This document shows positions 7,369 to 17,385 of a stretch of DNA of 64,000 nucleotides, in pieces (position 1 is the stretch's first letter; each line of letters begins with the position of its first letter). The translations under genes and the position numbers were made by a program. The DNA is taken from NCBI RefSeq assembly GCF_034424215.1, contig NZ_CP139960.1, positions 1,736,001 through 1,800,000 on the forward strand, written 5' to 3'. The stretch is from Niabella yanshanensis. Lineage in GTDB: Bacteria > Bacteroidota > Bacteroidia > Chitinophagales > Chitinophagaceae. The notes beneath the pieces were generated by a model. That model ran no database searches, was not told the origin of the DNA, and saw only the letters and a list, made by a program, of their open reading frames with translations.

Positions 7369-9135
7369 TTATTCAGCCAGATCAACGTATTTAGGCACCC
7401 AGGACTGACCATCAAGGCTCCAGTCCGAGTTAATTGTATGCCCCATCCACAGGTATACCTGCGTAGCCACATCAACACCACCTGGTACCGTCCTGTAAGC
7501 AACATCATCCACTAAAGGGCATGCATTAGGCGTAACTTCACTAAAAGAGATAATACTGGGATTGGTAAAGTATAAATGATTGGCCCCGGTCGTATAGTCT
7601 CTTAAAAACGGATTACCTGAATCATCATATTCTACTGTAGTGCTTGGCCAGAAGCCCACCAAAGAAGCATCCGTTAAATCGGCATCTGTACGGCAGTAGT
7701 TATTCGCAATTTCGGCATCGGTAAGCGCCCTGTTGTAAATGCGGATATCGGTTATCGTCATTTGTATATCACCACCGTTAGAGCCATCCCTCCATCCTAC
7801 AGCAAAAGGTGAAGTAGTATTCAAATCCCTGGCTCCCACATTGGTGGTAGCATTTTTTGCGCCATCGGTATAAACGGTTATATTCCTTGCGGTTCCGCCG
7901 CCCTGTCTTACCACCAAATTCAAATTATGCCAATTATTGTCGGAAACTTTGGTACCTCTTGCCTGTGTATTACCACCGGATCCGTTAGCGCCGTTGAAGT
8001 TAGCCTGCCAATCCGTTCCTTCCAGGAAAAACACCCATCCATGATCACCGGCACCGGTTGCAAATGCTCTTCTTTTACCAAGGAACGAAGGATAATTAAA
8101 ATTTCCCGACGGGATCTTCACCTTACATTGTACCGAGAAATCACCCGTCGTTCCGAAATTATACTTCGCCGCGTCTTTCACCTCTGCATAGCGGCGGCTG
8201 GTGCCGGTTACATTACCAATACGGTACGAATTGGTAGTTCCATAGTAAGGGAAAACGGACGGCTTTTGCTTATTATTGTAAGCAAATCTTGGGTTGGCCA
8301 TTATTAAAAAGCTATTATGTCTGCCATCGTCAAAGGCCGACCAGGGTTTGGCAACAGGATTATAAGGTGTACTGTTGCCTTTCGGAGAAGCGATCACAAC
8401 GATCCAGTCTTCGTTTGGCGCGTTGCTCCTAGCCTTCAAAGCAGTTAATATTTCCCCAACATACTGGTCAATTTGAAGCACCGCATTTCTATAAGTTGCA
8501 GAACTAGCTAAATAGGCATCGGTCATACCAGCCTGATCTGCCGCAGTAAACTGTACATACAAAAATGATGGATTGCCGGAATTCAATTCGCTCAAAGCTG
8601 CGTCTTTCGCTGCGGCATCAGAACTGACCATTTTTTTTTCTGTAGCATCTGCAGCCATTATGTTCACAACATCAGCAGATGAAGAAATAGCTACGGTTCT
8701 TGAACCGGGAGAAAGTTCCTTTAATTTGGAAAAAATAGTGGCATACTGGTCGAAATTATTATTAGTTACATTAGTGATAACCCCATGCTTACCCGGGTTA
8801 ACTCCCGTGAGCATGGTAGCCACGCCCGCCTCATTACTTACAGTAGTTATATTTTCGGTAGTATTAATGGCATCCCAGGAAAAAATAGAATTTTCCGATA
8901 AATCGGTCATCACCGGAGGAGCTATTTGTTTTACCTCAGACCCCTTGCCTCCGTCCATAACAATCATTAGAACCTTACGCACTTTAGCTTGCGGGTTGGC
9001 TGCATTCTCGGGACTGTCAAGTGCATTATTTGCTGTTTTATTGCAGGCATTAAAAACAAGTGTAACTGTCAATGCAAGCAACAAGAAGCCAGAAATATTC
9101 TTATTTTCTCTAAAAAAACTGGTCATCTTACTCAT
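7369..9135 (-). CDS. Lipoprotein: degenerate alkaline-phosphatase fold plus LamG plus DUF4983-like end
   Basis: 588 residues, lipoprotein Cys31 (VFNACNK). It is a paralogue of the gene at 3508 with the same layout: phosphodiesterase-like fold about 53-290, LamG about 320-475, and a C-terminal DUF4983-like region containing 'VYLWMGHTINSDWSLDGQSW'. 'LMIVMDGG' keeps the first metal Asp61, but the nucleophile position reads Asn101 (SNEAGVATMLTGV), D-x-x-G-H reads D-Q-A-G-M (200-204) and SDHG reads S-P-K-G (250-253). It is therefore more degenerate than its partner, and a binding role is more likely than hydrolysis. The gap to the upstream gene is 10 bases. Confidence 0.7.
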   Translation of the reverse strand: MSKMTSFFRENKNISGFLLLALTVTLVFNACNKTANNALDSPENAANPQAKVRKVLMIVMDGGKGSEVKQIAPPVMTDLSENSIFSWDAINTTENITTVSNEAGVATMLTGVNPGKHGVITNVTNNNFDQYATIFSKLKELSPGSRTVAISSSADVVNIMAADATEKKMVSSDAAAKDAALSELNSGNPSFLYVQFTAADQAGMTDAYLASSATYRNAVLQIDQYVGEILTALKARSNAPNEDWIVVIASPKGNSTPYNPVAKPWSAFDDGRHNSFLIMANPRFAYNNKQKPSVFPYYGTTNSYRIGNVTGTSRRYAEVKDAAKYNFGTTGDFSVQCKVKIPSGNFNYPSFLGKRRAFATGAGDHGWVFFLEGTDWQANFNGANGSGGNTQARGTKVSDNNWHNLNLVVRQGGGTARNITVYTDGAKNATTNVGARDLNTTSPFAVGWRDGSNGGDIQMTITDIRIYNRALTDAEIANNYCRTDADLTDASLVGFWPSTTVEYDDSGNPFLRDYTTGANHLYFTNPSIISFSEVTPNACPLVDDVAYRTVPGGVDVATQVYLWMGHTINSDWSLDGQSWVPKYVDLAE

Positions 9136-9145
9136 TTTAAATCTC

Positions 9146-10813
9146 TTAATTATTGTTTAATACAATTTTTACGATGTTGCCCACTTCTCTATTATCAAAC
9201 CTGTCAAAGTTTCCAACTAAGTAAAGGGCTGTAGCGCCAAAAACATCTTTTTCTGCATGACCATATATCCTGCCTCTGAATAATCCGGTATTATTATACC
9301 CGCCGGCTAAAGTGCCATCCTGGTTCAGGATAGCAAACCCCGAGCGAACGATATTGTCATATTTTACAAAAGTTCCACTAATAATAAACCTGCCGTCGTT
9401 CAATTGAGCACAATAGGTGGGCACTCCGTCGGCCATTGGTTTGATTAAAACATCAGTATCTAATGAGCCGTCTTCTTTTACTACGGCGACCCCATTTACG
9501 GCAACCCCGTTATAAAGTTTAAAGTTTCCGGTAATCACCAACCGCTCTGTATTGACATTATAAGTTATTTTATACACCGGCCCATCGGTACTGCCAGAAA
9601 ATGCATTGCTGATTAAACCGGTAGCGGGATCAATGCAAACTAATCTGGATGCCGGTTTTCCATGAAATGTAGTAAATGTTCCTCCTAATACTATTTGTCC
9701 TTCGTACAATTGAGCAGATGTTATTACACTGCCATTTGCTCCCGCAAAGCTTTTCTTGGTTGTGTAATCATAATTAAAGGTGGAATCGAAATTTCCCAGT
9801 TCGTCCATTTTTGTTAATCCTAATGATGTAATCACATCCAGCTGCAAGCTTCCAACCGTGCTGTTTGGATAATAAATAGAAGAGTACGTATTGTAATTTC
9901 CTACTGTAATATATTTACCGTCTGTATCCTCATAGGTATTTAAAACGCCGCCCGGATTACCTCCATTGATTGCCGATCCTGCTTTGAAACTATTCTGAGG
10001 TTTGGTTTCGGGATCAGGATTTGCTACTTCATAGTTCGAAAAATCTAAAGTACGATTCGTTAAAAAGCGGGCTACACCGTTTACATTACTCATTGTGTCA
10101 TAGGTCGAAAAATTCCCGGAGACCAGGTACATCCCATTATCAAGTATCTTTATATCATTTACAGCACCATTCAAACCTAATTTTCCCATCACAAACTGGC
10201 TTTCAGCTGCCAGTGCTTTACCCGTATTGTCTATCACCTGGATATTTTTTGTAATGTTGGTAGCTACAATGGTATTGCCGTATTCATCAAAATTTCCATA
10301 AATTAAATAATTCCCATCTGGCCTGGCTGTGATGCCGTTAATAGAAGCGAAAGAAGGGCTTCCATTACTTAAAGCCTTATTAGATCCGATGCCGGCAAGA
10401 AAATCATCAGCTATTTGAGTATTGCCACGTACTGTAATACCGGGTCCGTAATAAATTTGTCCATCATCGAAAACCACGGATGCGCTTCCCGAGCTCGCAT
10501 TTACAGGAACCCTAACCGAAATATAAGTATCAGTAACTTCCTGAATACCGGCTTCCATCTGGTTAATATAAAACTTGTACCGACCCTGAGGCACAGCCTT
10601 TAACCCGGAAATGCCATATTTTACGATCGTGCCCTCGGACACGACAGAAGGCTGCGGAGCATCGGTTCCGAAACTAATGTCAACTTTAGCGTTTGGCTGA
10701 TAGATATCCGTAGTGGAAAAATTGGTTTTCTGACAGGATAACACAAACATAGTGCAAACCGTTATTACCAGTAACCCAATGCAACTCCTACCATATTGAT
10801 TTGAATTAACCAT
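9146..10813 (-). CDS. DUF5008-like lipoprotein: IPT/TIG domain plus beta-propeller repeats
   Basis: 555 residues, lipoprotein Cys27 (MFVLSCQK). Residues about 40-135 look like an IPT/TIG immunoglobulin-like domain (VKYGISGLKAVPQGRYKFYI...). The rest has recurrent units of the delta-60/propeller type: 'LDNGMYLVSGNFSTYD', 'YEGQIVLGGTFTTFHGKP', 'ERLVITGNFKLYNG', 'LNDGRFIISGTFVKYDN' and 'ATALYLVGNFDRFDNR'. Each repeat pairs a 'G(N/T)F' turn with a 'Y(N/D)' motif. This fits DUF5008 in memory. Probably a surface-exposed scaffold or binding protein for the SusCD/M60 system. Confidence 0.7.
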   Translation of the reverse strand: MVNSNQYGRSCIGLLVITVCTMFVLSCQKTNFSTTDIYQPNAKVDISFGTDAPQPSVVSEGTIVKYGISGLKAVPQGRYKFYINQMEAGIQEVTDTYISVRVPVNASSGSASVVFDDGQIYYGPGITVRGNTQIADDFLAGIGSNKALSNGSPSFASINGITARPDGNYLIYGNFDEYGNTIVATNITKNIQVIDNTGKALAAESQFVMGKLGLNGAVNDIKILDNGMYLVSGNFSTYDTMSNVNGVARFLTNRTLDFSNYEVANPDPETKPQNSFKAGSAINGGNPGGVLNTYEDTDGKYITVGNYNTYSSIYYPNSTVGSLQLDVITSLGLTKMDELGNFDSTFNYDYTTKKSFAGANGSVITSAQLYEGQIVLGGTFTTFHGKPASRLVCIDPATGLISNAFSGSTDGPVYKITYNVNTERLVITGNFKLYNGVAVNGVAVVKEDGSLDTDVLIKPMADGVPTYCAQLNDGRFIISGTFVKYDNIVRSGFAILNQDGTLAGGYNNTGLFRGRIYGHAEKDVFGATALYLVGNFDRFDNREVGNIVKIVLNNN

Positions 10814-10839
10814 CTTATTTATTTACAGATTGTAAAAAA

Positions 10840-11538
10840 CTAATTATTATAAATTAAATCGTTAGCAAAATCAAGTGATCTGAAACCAAACTCATGAATA
10901 TCAAATTGAAGTGCATGAATATAACCATTAGATGCCTTGATGTTAGAAGATGCGACAAATGCAGACCACCATGTAGTATAATCTCTCGGCGTAGCGCTAT
11001 TTACCAGCGAGATAAGCAAATACCTGTATCCAGCATATTTTACACCGTTTGCATCAGTAAAATTTACGCCCACATTCATGGGAACACCATCGTAAGAGGC
11101 ATACATCTGGCCAGAATAAGCCGATAGATTACCAATATCGATTTGAGGATAATCGGATAAACTTTTGGATCCTTTAAAAACATATCTGGATAAATATTTT
11201 CTCCATATTTCAGGTTTAACATCCGTTATTTTGGTAATAACCGGTTTACCGGCGAAAGGAATAAGTAAATTCGTTATTTCCAATGTTCTCCTGATGCTGG
11301 AATCAGCCGGAGCAAAAAAAGTAACCTCCTCGCTACTGAGAACTGTTTCCATACCTGCATATTTTATCACGTCAACCAATTGGGCAAATACATCGGGCCT
11401 GGACTCCAGGTACTGCATTATGGTACCCTTGTAGGTTCCATCTTCGGTACCGCCATCTATGTAATAACCTTTTTTATTACATGCAGACAGTAATAGCAAA
11501 AAAGCTGCAGTGATAGTATAAATTCTTAATGCCTTCAT
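10840..11538 (-). CDS. FAS1 (fasciclin) domain lipoprotein, second copy
   Basis: 232 residues, lipoprotein signal with Cys20 (LLLLSACNKK). A single FAS1 domain: 'IMQYLESRPDVFAQLVDVIKYAGME', 'SSEEVTFFAPADSSIRRTLE' (the conserved FAS1 H1-like box) and 'YVFKGSKSLSDYPQ'. FAS1 domains mediate adhesion or ligand binding at the surface. Paralogue of the product at 17386-18057, in the equivalent place right after a SusD. Cotranscribed, 24 bases after the SusD stop. Confidence 0.8.
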   Translation of the reverse strand: MKALRIYTITAAFLLLLSACNKKGYYIDGGTEDGTYKGTIMQYLESRPDVFAQLVDVIKYAGMETVLSSEEVTFFAPADSSIRRTLEITNLLIPFAGKPVITKITDVKPEIWRKYLSRYVFKGSKSLSDYPQIDIGNLSAYSGQMYASYDGVPMNVGVNFTDANGVKYAGYRYLLISLVNSATPRDYTTWWSAFVASSNIKASNGYIHALQFDIHEFGFRSLDFANDLIYNN

Positions 11539-11562
11539 CTCTATTAATTTCTTTATGATATT

Positions 11563-13110
11563 TTATAACCAGTAGCTGTTTAGTGTAATACCCGGATTAT
11601 TAATACGGTTATCAGGATCTATAGGCCAGGTCCACGCACCTGCATTAAACTGACTTACCGAACAGTGATAACCAAACTTATAATTGAGGTTAATAATACG
11701 TTTCGTTCTTACTACATCGTACCAATACTGCCCCTCGCCCATGAACTCCCGGCAGCGTTCTAAAAATATTTGTTCTTTCAAATCGTCACCATCAGCGGTA
11801 ATATTAGGAGCAATAGCCCTGGCTCTTACTATATTTAATTTTGTACGTGCTTTTTCATATTCGCCCAATTCGGCCAGTGCTTCAGCCTGTAGCAAATAAG
11901 CATCAGAAAGCCGGAAGACGGTTTGATTATCATCAGGGTTCACATCCTCTGCCTGGTCGTTCGCATATACGTTAGCAAATTTTAGCATCAGGAATTTATT
12001 TCCCCCGTCGTATAAATACTCTTCGTCGTACCAAGTAGATTTCCTGTTATCGCCTACCTCTCTCGGGAAAACAGCTTCCATAAAATCGGTTTCGTAAGAC
12101 ATATAACTATTGGTAATTCTAAAATTTTTATACGGCGCATACAATACATTATCAGAAAATGCTGACCACCCAAAACTTTCGCCATAGTTCACATTCTGAG
12201 GAATTTCAAAAAGCCCTTCCCTTGTTCTTCCTTTAAATATTTCCTTGGTACGACTAAGCGGCAACAATGCATAAGCTCCGTTATTCTGATCAAGCTCGGT
12301 CCCCAGATTGTCTACATTTCGATAATAGGCATCCTTATTAGTTCCATCAAAACAAGCCAGCCACATATTGATGTGCATCATTAAAACAATTGCCGAACCT
12401 TTCATTGACCTCACTGCTACATGTGCGGGATTGGAGTAAGTCCAGGGCAACCCGCTTTTGGCCTTTTCCATATCGTTTAAAAGATTCTTTAAAACCGCCA
12501 CTTTATCCATCCGGGTAAGATCTCCGGTAAAATAAGGTTCGGTATAATATGGAACATCTCCCCATAATCTCACCATAAAAAAATAGCAGATATTTCTTAT
12601 AAAAATGGCTTCTCCTATATACCTTGCCTTATCAGTTTCAGAAAGGGAAGGGTCGGAAATATCGGGTATCACATCAATCGCAATATTTGCCGATGCAATT
12701 GCTTTAAAGAACCGATCCCATTGTGTAAATCTTTTAATGTTAAATAAGTTCTGATAATCGGGCGATCCGCCATTTACAAGAGACCTGATATTATTATTAG
12801 CAAGCAGGTCAAAATAAGTACGGTTGCTGCCGGTACTTGGGTTTCGCTGAATGGGAGCGCCGCGCATATCGCCACTCCAGGCAAAAAACGGGAACTCATC
12901 TGTTCCGGGAGCAGCAGTCATATCCGCTCTAAACACCGCAGAACGGAATAGTGAATAAAGTCCGTTAATATAGCCCTCAACATCATCCTTATTACGCCAA
13001 AAATTATTACCCGACAAATTACTGGGAGGATCGAGGCTCAAAAACTTTTTACACCCGACAGGAATCGTTACTATCAGAAACAATGTTATTATGTATATAA
13101 AACGCTTCAT
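11563..13110 (-). CDS. RagB/SusD-family surface lipoprotein, second copy
   Basis: SusD-like outer-membrane lipoprotein that captures ligand as the lid of a SusC pore. The frame can be extended to 13185, but the lipoprotein signal (MKRFIYIITLFLIVTIPVGCKKF) starts at 13110, 10 bases after the SusC stop, giving 515 residues. Typical features: 'LDPPSNLSGNNFWRNKDDVEGYINGLY' near the N-terminus, TPR-like helices 'AEAIFIRNICYFFMVRLWGDVPYYTEP' (numbered as in family: RAxxYFxxVxxWGDVP), and C-terminal 'FLERCREFMGEGQYWYDVVRTKR'. Partner of the SusC encoded just upstream. Confidence 0.93.
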   Translation of the reverse strand: MKRFIYIITLFLIVTIPVGCKKFLSLDPPSNLSGNNFWRNKDDVEGYINGLYSLFRSAVFRADMTAAPGTDEFPFFAWSGDMRGAPIQRNPSTGSNRTYFDLLANNNIRSLVNGGSPDYQNLFNIKRFTQWDRFFKAIASANIAIDVIPDISDPSLSETDKARYIGEAIFIRNICYFFMVRLWGDVPYYTEPYFTGDLTRMDKVAVLKNLLNDMEKAKSGLPWTYSNPAHVAVRSMKGSAIVLMMHINMWLACFDGTNKDAYYRNVDNLGTELDQNNGAYALLPLSRTKEIFKGRTREGLFEIPQNVNYGESFGWSAFSDNVLYAPYKNFRITNSYMSYETDFMEAVFPREVGDNRKSTWYDEEYLYDGGNKFLMLKFANVYANDQAEDVNPDDNQTVFRLSDAYLLQAEALAELGEYEKARTKLNIVRARAIAPNITADGDDLKEQIFLERCREFMGEGQYWYDVVRTKRIINLNYKFGYHCSVSQFNAGAWTWPIDPDNRINNPGITLNSYWL

Positions 13111-13120
13111 GAGTTTAAAT

Positions 13121-16100
13121 TTAAAATTGAACACTAACACCAAAAGAAAACTGTTTAGCATTGGGATACCCATTAGACACATCACGTCCTAAAGCAGACA
13201 CCTGTTCCGGATTAGCTCCTGTGTATTTAGTTAAAATAAGGAGGTTGTAAGCGCTGAAACTAAGCCTCAAAGACGACATCCCATATCTTGAAATCACATT
13301 CATCGGCACATTATATAAGAGCGTAACATCGCCTAACTTCCAGTAAGAACCATTTTCTAAAAACATCGTTTGATTGGTTCTAAAACTTCCCAGGGAATTG
13401 GCTCTTCTAAAATCGAAAGGATTCGGAAAATCGGCTCCTGCCGTACCATTACTAAGATCACCTGAGTGGGTAGGCTTCCAGTAGTTATAGTCAGCAATCG
13501 ACAACATTGCAGAAGGAGTCAGAGGTTTTGTATAAGCCTGAAATCTTTGCGCTGCCGCCATATTAATTACATCACGACCAATAAAATACTGGATACCAAA
13601 TCTCAGCGTAAAATCATGCACTATTAAATTGGAATTAATACCACCAAAAAGCCTGGGTTCGGGATTTCCTAATGGCACAAGGTCTTTTTCGTCTATTATA
13701 TAATCTCCGTTCACGTCCGTCCATATCGGGTCTCCGGCTTTAAAGTATAAGCCCTGACTGTTGCCAAACTGTTTTCTTAACCCGGTGGCAGGATTAACAG
13801 GAACATCGGCGTCACTCGCGTAAACCCCTTCCGTACGGTACATTAAATTAGAGAACTGGTTTCTGCCTAAACGCAATACAACGGGAACCTCTGAGTTGGC
13901 ATCATTAAAGTCGCTGATAACATATTCTCTTAGCCCATCTGGCAACTGGGCCATAACTGTTCTATTAATAGATGCATTGGCGCTAAGTGTCCACTTAATT
14001 TTAGGTAAATCTATTGGTCTGCCGGTGAGGGAAAAGGAGTGACTATATTTAGCAAGGCTGCCGTCGACAGTTTTTAGCCTTGTAAAACCGTTAGTATTGT
14101 TTAATGATATATCTAACGTTAAATTGTCAACAGTTTGATATTTGTAAAGATACTCGATAGTCAGGCGGTTTTGAAAAAGCCCAAGTTCGGCTGTGAAACT
14201 TGTAGTAGTGTTTTCTTCAGCTAAAAAGTTAACATTAGGTATGGTTTCGAAGTCAAGCAGATAGGTGGGATCATTGTTAAACCTTGAGCCAAAAACGTAT
14301 TTTCCATATACATCAAAAATGCTGCCGTTGGGTTTAATGGTTTGCCCCCAGCTACCCTTTAAGGAAGCAGTAGTAAGCCACTCGGACCAGTTTTGAGCAA
14401 ATTTTTCATTATGGATATTCCATCGGGCTGCCACAGAAGGGCTTACCTGGGCTCCCTGATTAGGACCGTTAATAGAAGTTCTATCCGTACGATAACTCGC
14501 ATCAAAAACATACTTTTTATCAAAATTATAGCTACCATAGACTCCATACCCATGAATTCGTTCATCCCGTATGTTGTTTAATGTACCTCCTTTAGTGAAA
14601 GTAGCATTGTAACCAAAACCACCCTCTATTTGATCGCTTGGGGTTTGAACAATTTGTACGGCTTCTGCCCTCGAACTGGTGGCATTAACTTCATTAAAAG
14701 CCGATAAACTAAAAGTGTGTCTTTCTATTATTTTGTTCCAGGCCAGTTGGGTTCGGTTATTAAAGTCTTTGTCCCTGTCGTTATATAGATAGCCATAATT
14801 AGATCCCCCTCTTAAAAATGCCGGGGTAAAAAAGTCCATAACACCAGTTGCAAACCGATAGCTAAACAAATTAGACACACGCAAACCTTCAATAAACTCA
14901 TAGCTGATATCAAAGCTGGATAGTAAACTCTTAGATGTGTTTTCACTTTTAATATACCCGTTAGCAATAGCTGCCGACTGGTCGGAGTATTGAGAAGGTT
15001 TAGGGAAAAGCGAACTTAAGTTAGACAAGCCGGCTAAATCACCCAGGGTAGCCCCTGTACTTGACCCCGTTTGAGTTTCTCCAAACTGGCCGTTCAGAGA
15101 CATCGCCATTCTGAATTTGTCTACTGGAATATATTCGGCAAACATGGACAAACCATACCTTGAAAATCCAGTATTTCTTACTATATTTTTATCATCATAA
15201 TAAGTGATATTCGTTTTATAATTAAAAGACCTGGCGCCACCCAAAATGCTGAGATTATGGTTTTGGCTCCAGGTTGGGGCTACTACATAATCCTGCCAGT
15301 TAGTAGAATTATTGAAATACGGGTTCAAACTATCCGACAAAAAGGAAGAAGAGTTTACTAAAGCTTTTGACACTTCAGCCGAAGCCGTATCGTAATTAAG
15401 AATCGTGTTAATACGCGTCCAGCGTTCCTCTGCCCCTCCTACCGTTTTCCTCATCGGCGGCGGAATCTTATAAGTCAGGTTACCAGAGTATTGAATTCTA
15501 GGCACTTTAGACTTTCCACGTTTAGTAGTAACTATAATTACCCCGTAAGCGGCTCTTGCTCCATATAAAGATGCCGCAGCGGCGTCTTGTAGTACTTCTA
15601 TCTGCTCAATATCTTCCGGTGGTATTAAGGATAAGGGGTTAATACCCGCGCCTCCTGACTGAAATCCATACTCATATTTTGAATTAACATCAACCTGCAC
15701 ACCATCAATAATAAATAACGGCGAGGTGGGCGATAGAAAACCATCACTACTGATATTAATAGAGGAGCTACCGTTTAATGTAATAGTTGGACCGGCCCCA
15801 GGGCTAGATAAATTATTCTGTATATTTAAACCGGCTACTTTACCTTGTAATAAGGATACCACGTTATTAACAGGAATATCCTGTAAAGCTTCTCCTTTTA
15901 CCACAGTACTGGCGCCAGTTTGCAACTCCTTATTTCTTTTAGTAAAGCCTTGCACCACTACATCCTCCTCGACCTTGCCTTTATTTAACGCTAATGTAAC
16001 TTCCAAAATACTATCGGCCGCCGACACTTTATGAGTATAGGCCAGAAATTGAATATGAGTAAATTCTATTACAGTTCCTGCAGGTATTGTAATACTGAAT

Positions 16101-16309
16101 GATCCGGTATTACTAGTTACAGCTAAATTCACCTTCGAATCTTTGTTGGTAACGGATACCCCCGATTGAGGATCACCCAATTCATTTTTGACTACCCCCT
16201 TGACCGTTACACGATTCTGCGCGTAGGTTGTAGCAGTTATTATCAAAACAAATAGTACACTTGTCAGATATTTTAACCTTCCCGCAGCATGTTGTTTAGT
16301 TACTTGCAT
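13121..16309 (-). CDS. SusC/RagA-type TonB-dependent transporter, second copy
   Basis: About 1062 residues. The start at 16309 (MQVTKQHAAG) is preceded by GAGGTG six bases upstream, better than the in-frame ATG at 16321. Signal peptide (cut near TTYAQ), CarboxypepD_reg-like domain (about 33-115), TonB-box-like 'EEDVVVQGF', plug domain with 'LLQGKVAGLNIQNN' and 'IEQIEVLQDAAAASLYGARAAYGVIIVTTKRGK', then a 22-strand barrel ending in Phe (FGVSVQF). It imports oligomers over the outer membrane with its SusD. The substrate is not readable; the context suggests glycopeptide or peptide. Confidence 0.95.
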   Translation of the reverse strand: MQVTKQHAAGRLKYLTSVLFVLIITATTYAQNRVTVKGVVKNELGDPQSGVSVTNKDSKVNLAVTSNTGSFSITIPAGTVIEFTHIQFLAYTHKVSAADSILEVTLALNKGKVEEDVVVQGFTKRNKELQTGASTVVKGEALQDIPVNNVVSLLQGKVAGLNIQNNLSSPGAGPTITLNGSSSINISSDGFLSPTSPLFIIDGVQVDVNSKYEYGFQSGGAGINPLSLIPPEDIEQIEVLQDAAAASLYGARAAYGVIIVTTKRGKSKVPRIQYSGNLTYKIPPPMRKTVGGAEERWTRINTILNYDTASAEVSKALVNSSSFLSDSLNPYFNNSTNWQDYVVAPTWSQNHNLSILGGARSFNYKTNITYYDDKNIVRNTGFSRYGLSMFAEYIPVDKFRMAMSLNGQFGETQTGSSTGATLGDLAGLSNLSSLFPKPSQYSDQSAAIANGYIKSENTSKSLLSSFDISYEFIEGLRVSNLFSYRFATGVMDFFTPAFLRGGSNYGYLYNDRDKDFNNRTQLAWNKIIERHTFSLSAFNEVNATSSRAEAVQIVQTPSDQIEGGFGYNATFTKGGTLNNIRDERIHGYGVYGSYNFDKKYVFDASYRTDRTSINGPNQGAQVSPSVAARWNIHNEKFAQNWSEWLTTASLKGSWGQTIKPNGSIFDVYGKYVFGSRFNNDPTYLLDFETIPNVNFLAEENTTTSFTAELGLFQNRLTIEYLYKYQTVDNLTLDISLNNTNGFTRLKTVDGSLAKYSHSFSLTGRPIDLPKIKWTLSANASINRTVMAQLPDGLREYVISDFNDANSEVPVVLRLGRNQFSNLMYRTEGVYASDADVPVNPATGLRKQFGNSQGLYFKAGDPIWTDVNGDYIIDEKDLVPLGNPEPRLFGGINSNLIVHDFTLRFGIQYFIGRDVINMAAAQRFQAYTKPLTPSAMLSIADYNYWKPTHSGDLSNGTAGADFPNPFDFRRANSLGSFRTNQTMFLENGSYWKLGDVTLLYNVPMNVISRYGMSSLRLSFSAYNLLILTKYTGANPEQVSALGRDVSNGYPNAKQFSFGVSVQF

Positions 16310-16330
16310 GTTACACCTCATTATTCAATG

Positions 16331-17365
16331 TTATTCGTTTGAAAACTTTGGATTGTCTGTTACAAATTGGAATAGTACTTCCCAATTACCTGATTCATAT
16401 ATGGCGAATGGAAATCTAATTATTGCAGTCTCAATTACTCCTCCAAACCCTATTCTTTCATAACTAAAAGTCACTACTGCTCTATCTCCGTCTGTAGTAG
16501 TATACTCCGTTTTGATTTTTACTAAAGGAATAGGATAAAGCACATCATAAGTTACCCCGGTGCTTGTTATTACCGGATTAAAGCCATGTACGAGATTGTT
16601 CCAATTTGTTTTAGAGAACTTATCAGGGTTAATTAATTGACCATTTTTATCTAAAAAACGAAAGGTAATTTTGCTGTCATTGCTTCCTTCCATTCTTTTC
16701 ATAGAAATCATTAAGTCTCCTGATGACATATAGCGGTTGGTACTATCTCCTTTTACATTTAATAAGGATGCAGCAAATACGCCGGGTGAAAGCTCATGGC
16801 CATTGGCAGCATCCCTGTTAGAGGGTTCTGTTGGACGTTCTCGATAAGGCATTAATTTTAAATCCCTGAAAAAACGCCGACCTCCTGAACTGGAAACTTC
16901 TATATCAAATAAATAACCGGAATCAGGTAAAGCCCTGATAAAATTAGAACGTGCTGTATTCCACACAATAATATCTCCGGAATATTGAGCTACTTCCAAT
17001 ACAGGCCTGTTTTGAACTTCCTGCTTAGCTTTCAATTCTTCAAGGGAGGTTTCCTTTCCGGTATAAGCGTTTTTCCAAACCGTAACCGGCAAAACGGACT
17101 GCAGCTCCGGTGCAGGCTCACCGTTTCTACGCCTTATATTTCTAATCTGGAACGTTGCCGGATAGGTTGTAGTTCCCTTGAAAAATGCGCTGTACGAATT
17201 ATTGCGACCAAGCACCGGCTCGAACAACTCTTGAGTATACTGAGAATCTTCGCCTATATTTTCACGCTCTTCGGGAAAATATTTATCGCAGCCCCAGCCT
17301 AGTCCTATCAAAATCAATAGAACAACGATTTGCGGTCTAAGAATATTTTTACTGCTTTTCATCAT
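16331..17365 (-). CDS. DUF5007-like lipoprotein
   Basis: 344 residues, lipoprotein signal with Cys26 (LGWGCDKYFPEE). Right after the Cys is 'YFPEERENIGEDSQYTQELFEPVLGRN', followed by 'PATFQIRNIRRRNGEPAPEL', the pattern I associate with DUF5007 proteins encoded next to FAS1 lipoproteins in SusCD loci. The C-terminal half is beta-rich. No catalytic motif is visible. The gene sits between the first FAS1 gene and the second SusC with gaps of 20 and 21 bases, so it belongs to the same operon. Probably an accessory surface protein of the first SusCD pair. Confidence 0.65.
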   Translation of the reverse strand: MMKSSKNILRPQIVVLLILIGLGWGCDKYFPEERENIGEDSQYTQELFEPVLGRNNSYSAFFKGTTTYPATFQIRNIRRRNGEPAPELQSVLPVTVWKNAYTGKETSLEELKAKQEVQNRPVLEVAQYSGDIIVWNTARSNFIRALPDSGYLFDIEVSSSGGRRFFRDLKLMPYRERPTEPSNRDAANGHELSPGVFAASLLNVKGDSTNRYMSSGDLMISMKRMEGSNDSKITFRFLDKNGQLINPDKFSKTNWNNLVHGFNPVITSTGVTYDVLYPIPLVKIKTEYTTTDGDRAVVTFSYERIGFGGVIETAIIRFPFAIYESGNWEVLFQFVTDNPKFSNE

Positions 17366-17385
17366 AATACAAAGTGTTTGAGTTT

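Noticed and set aside
8573-9160. 195-residue plus-strand ORF
   Set aside because: Antisense shadow of the phosphatase-fold lipoprotein gene, with no start context and no family match.
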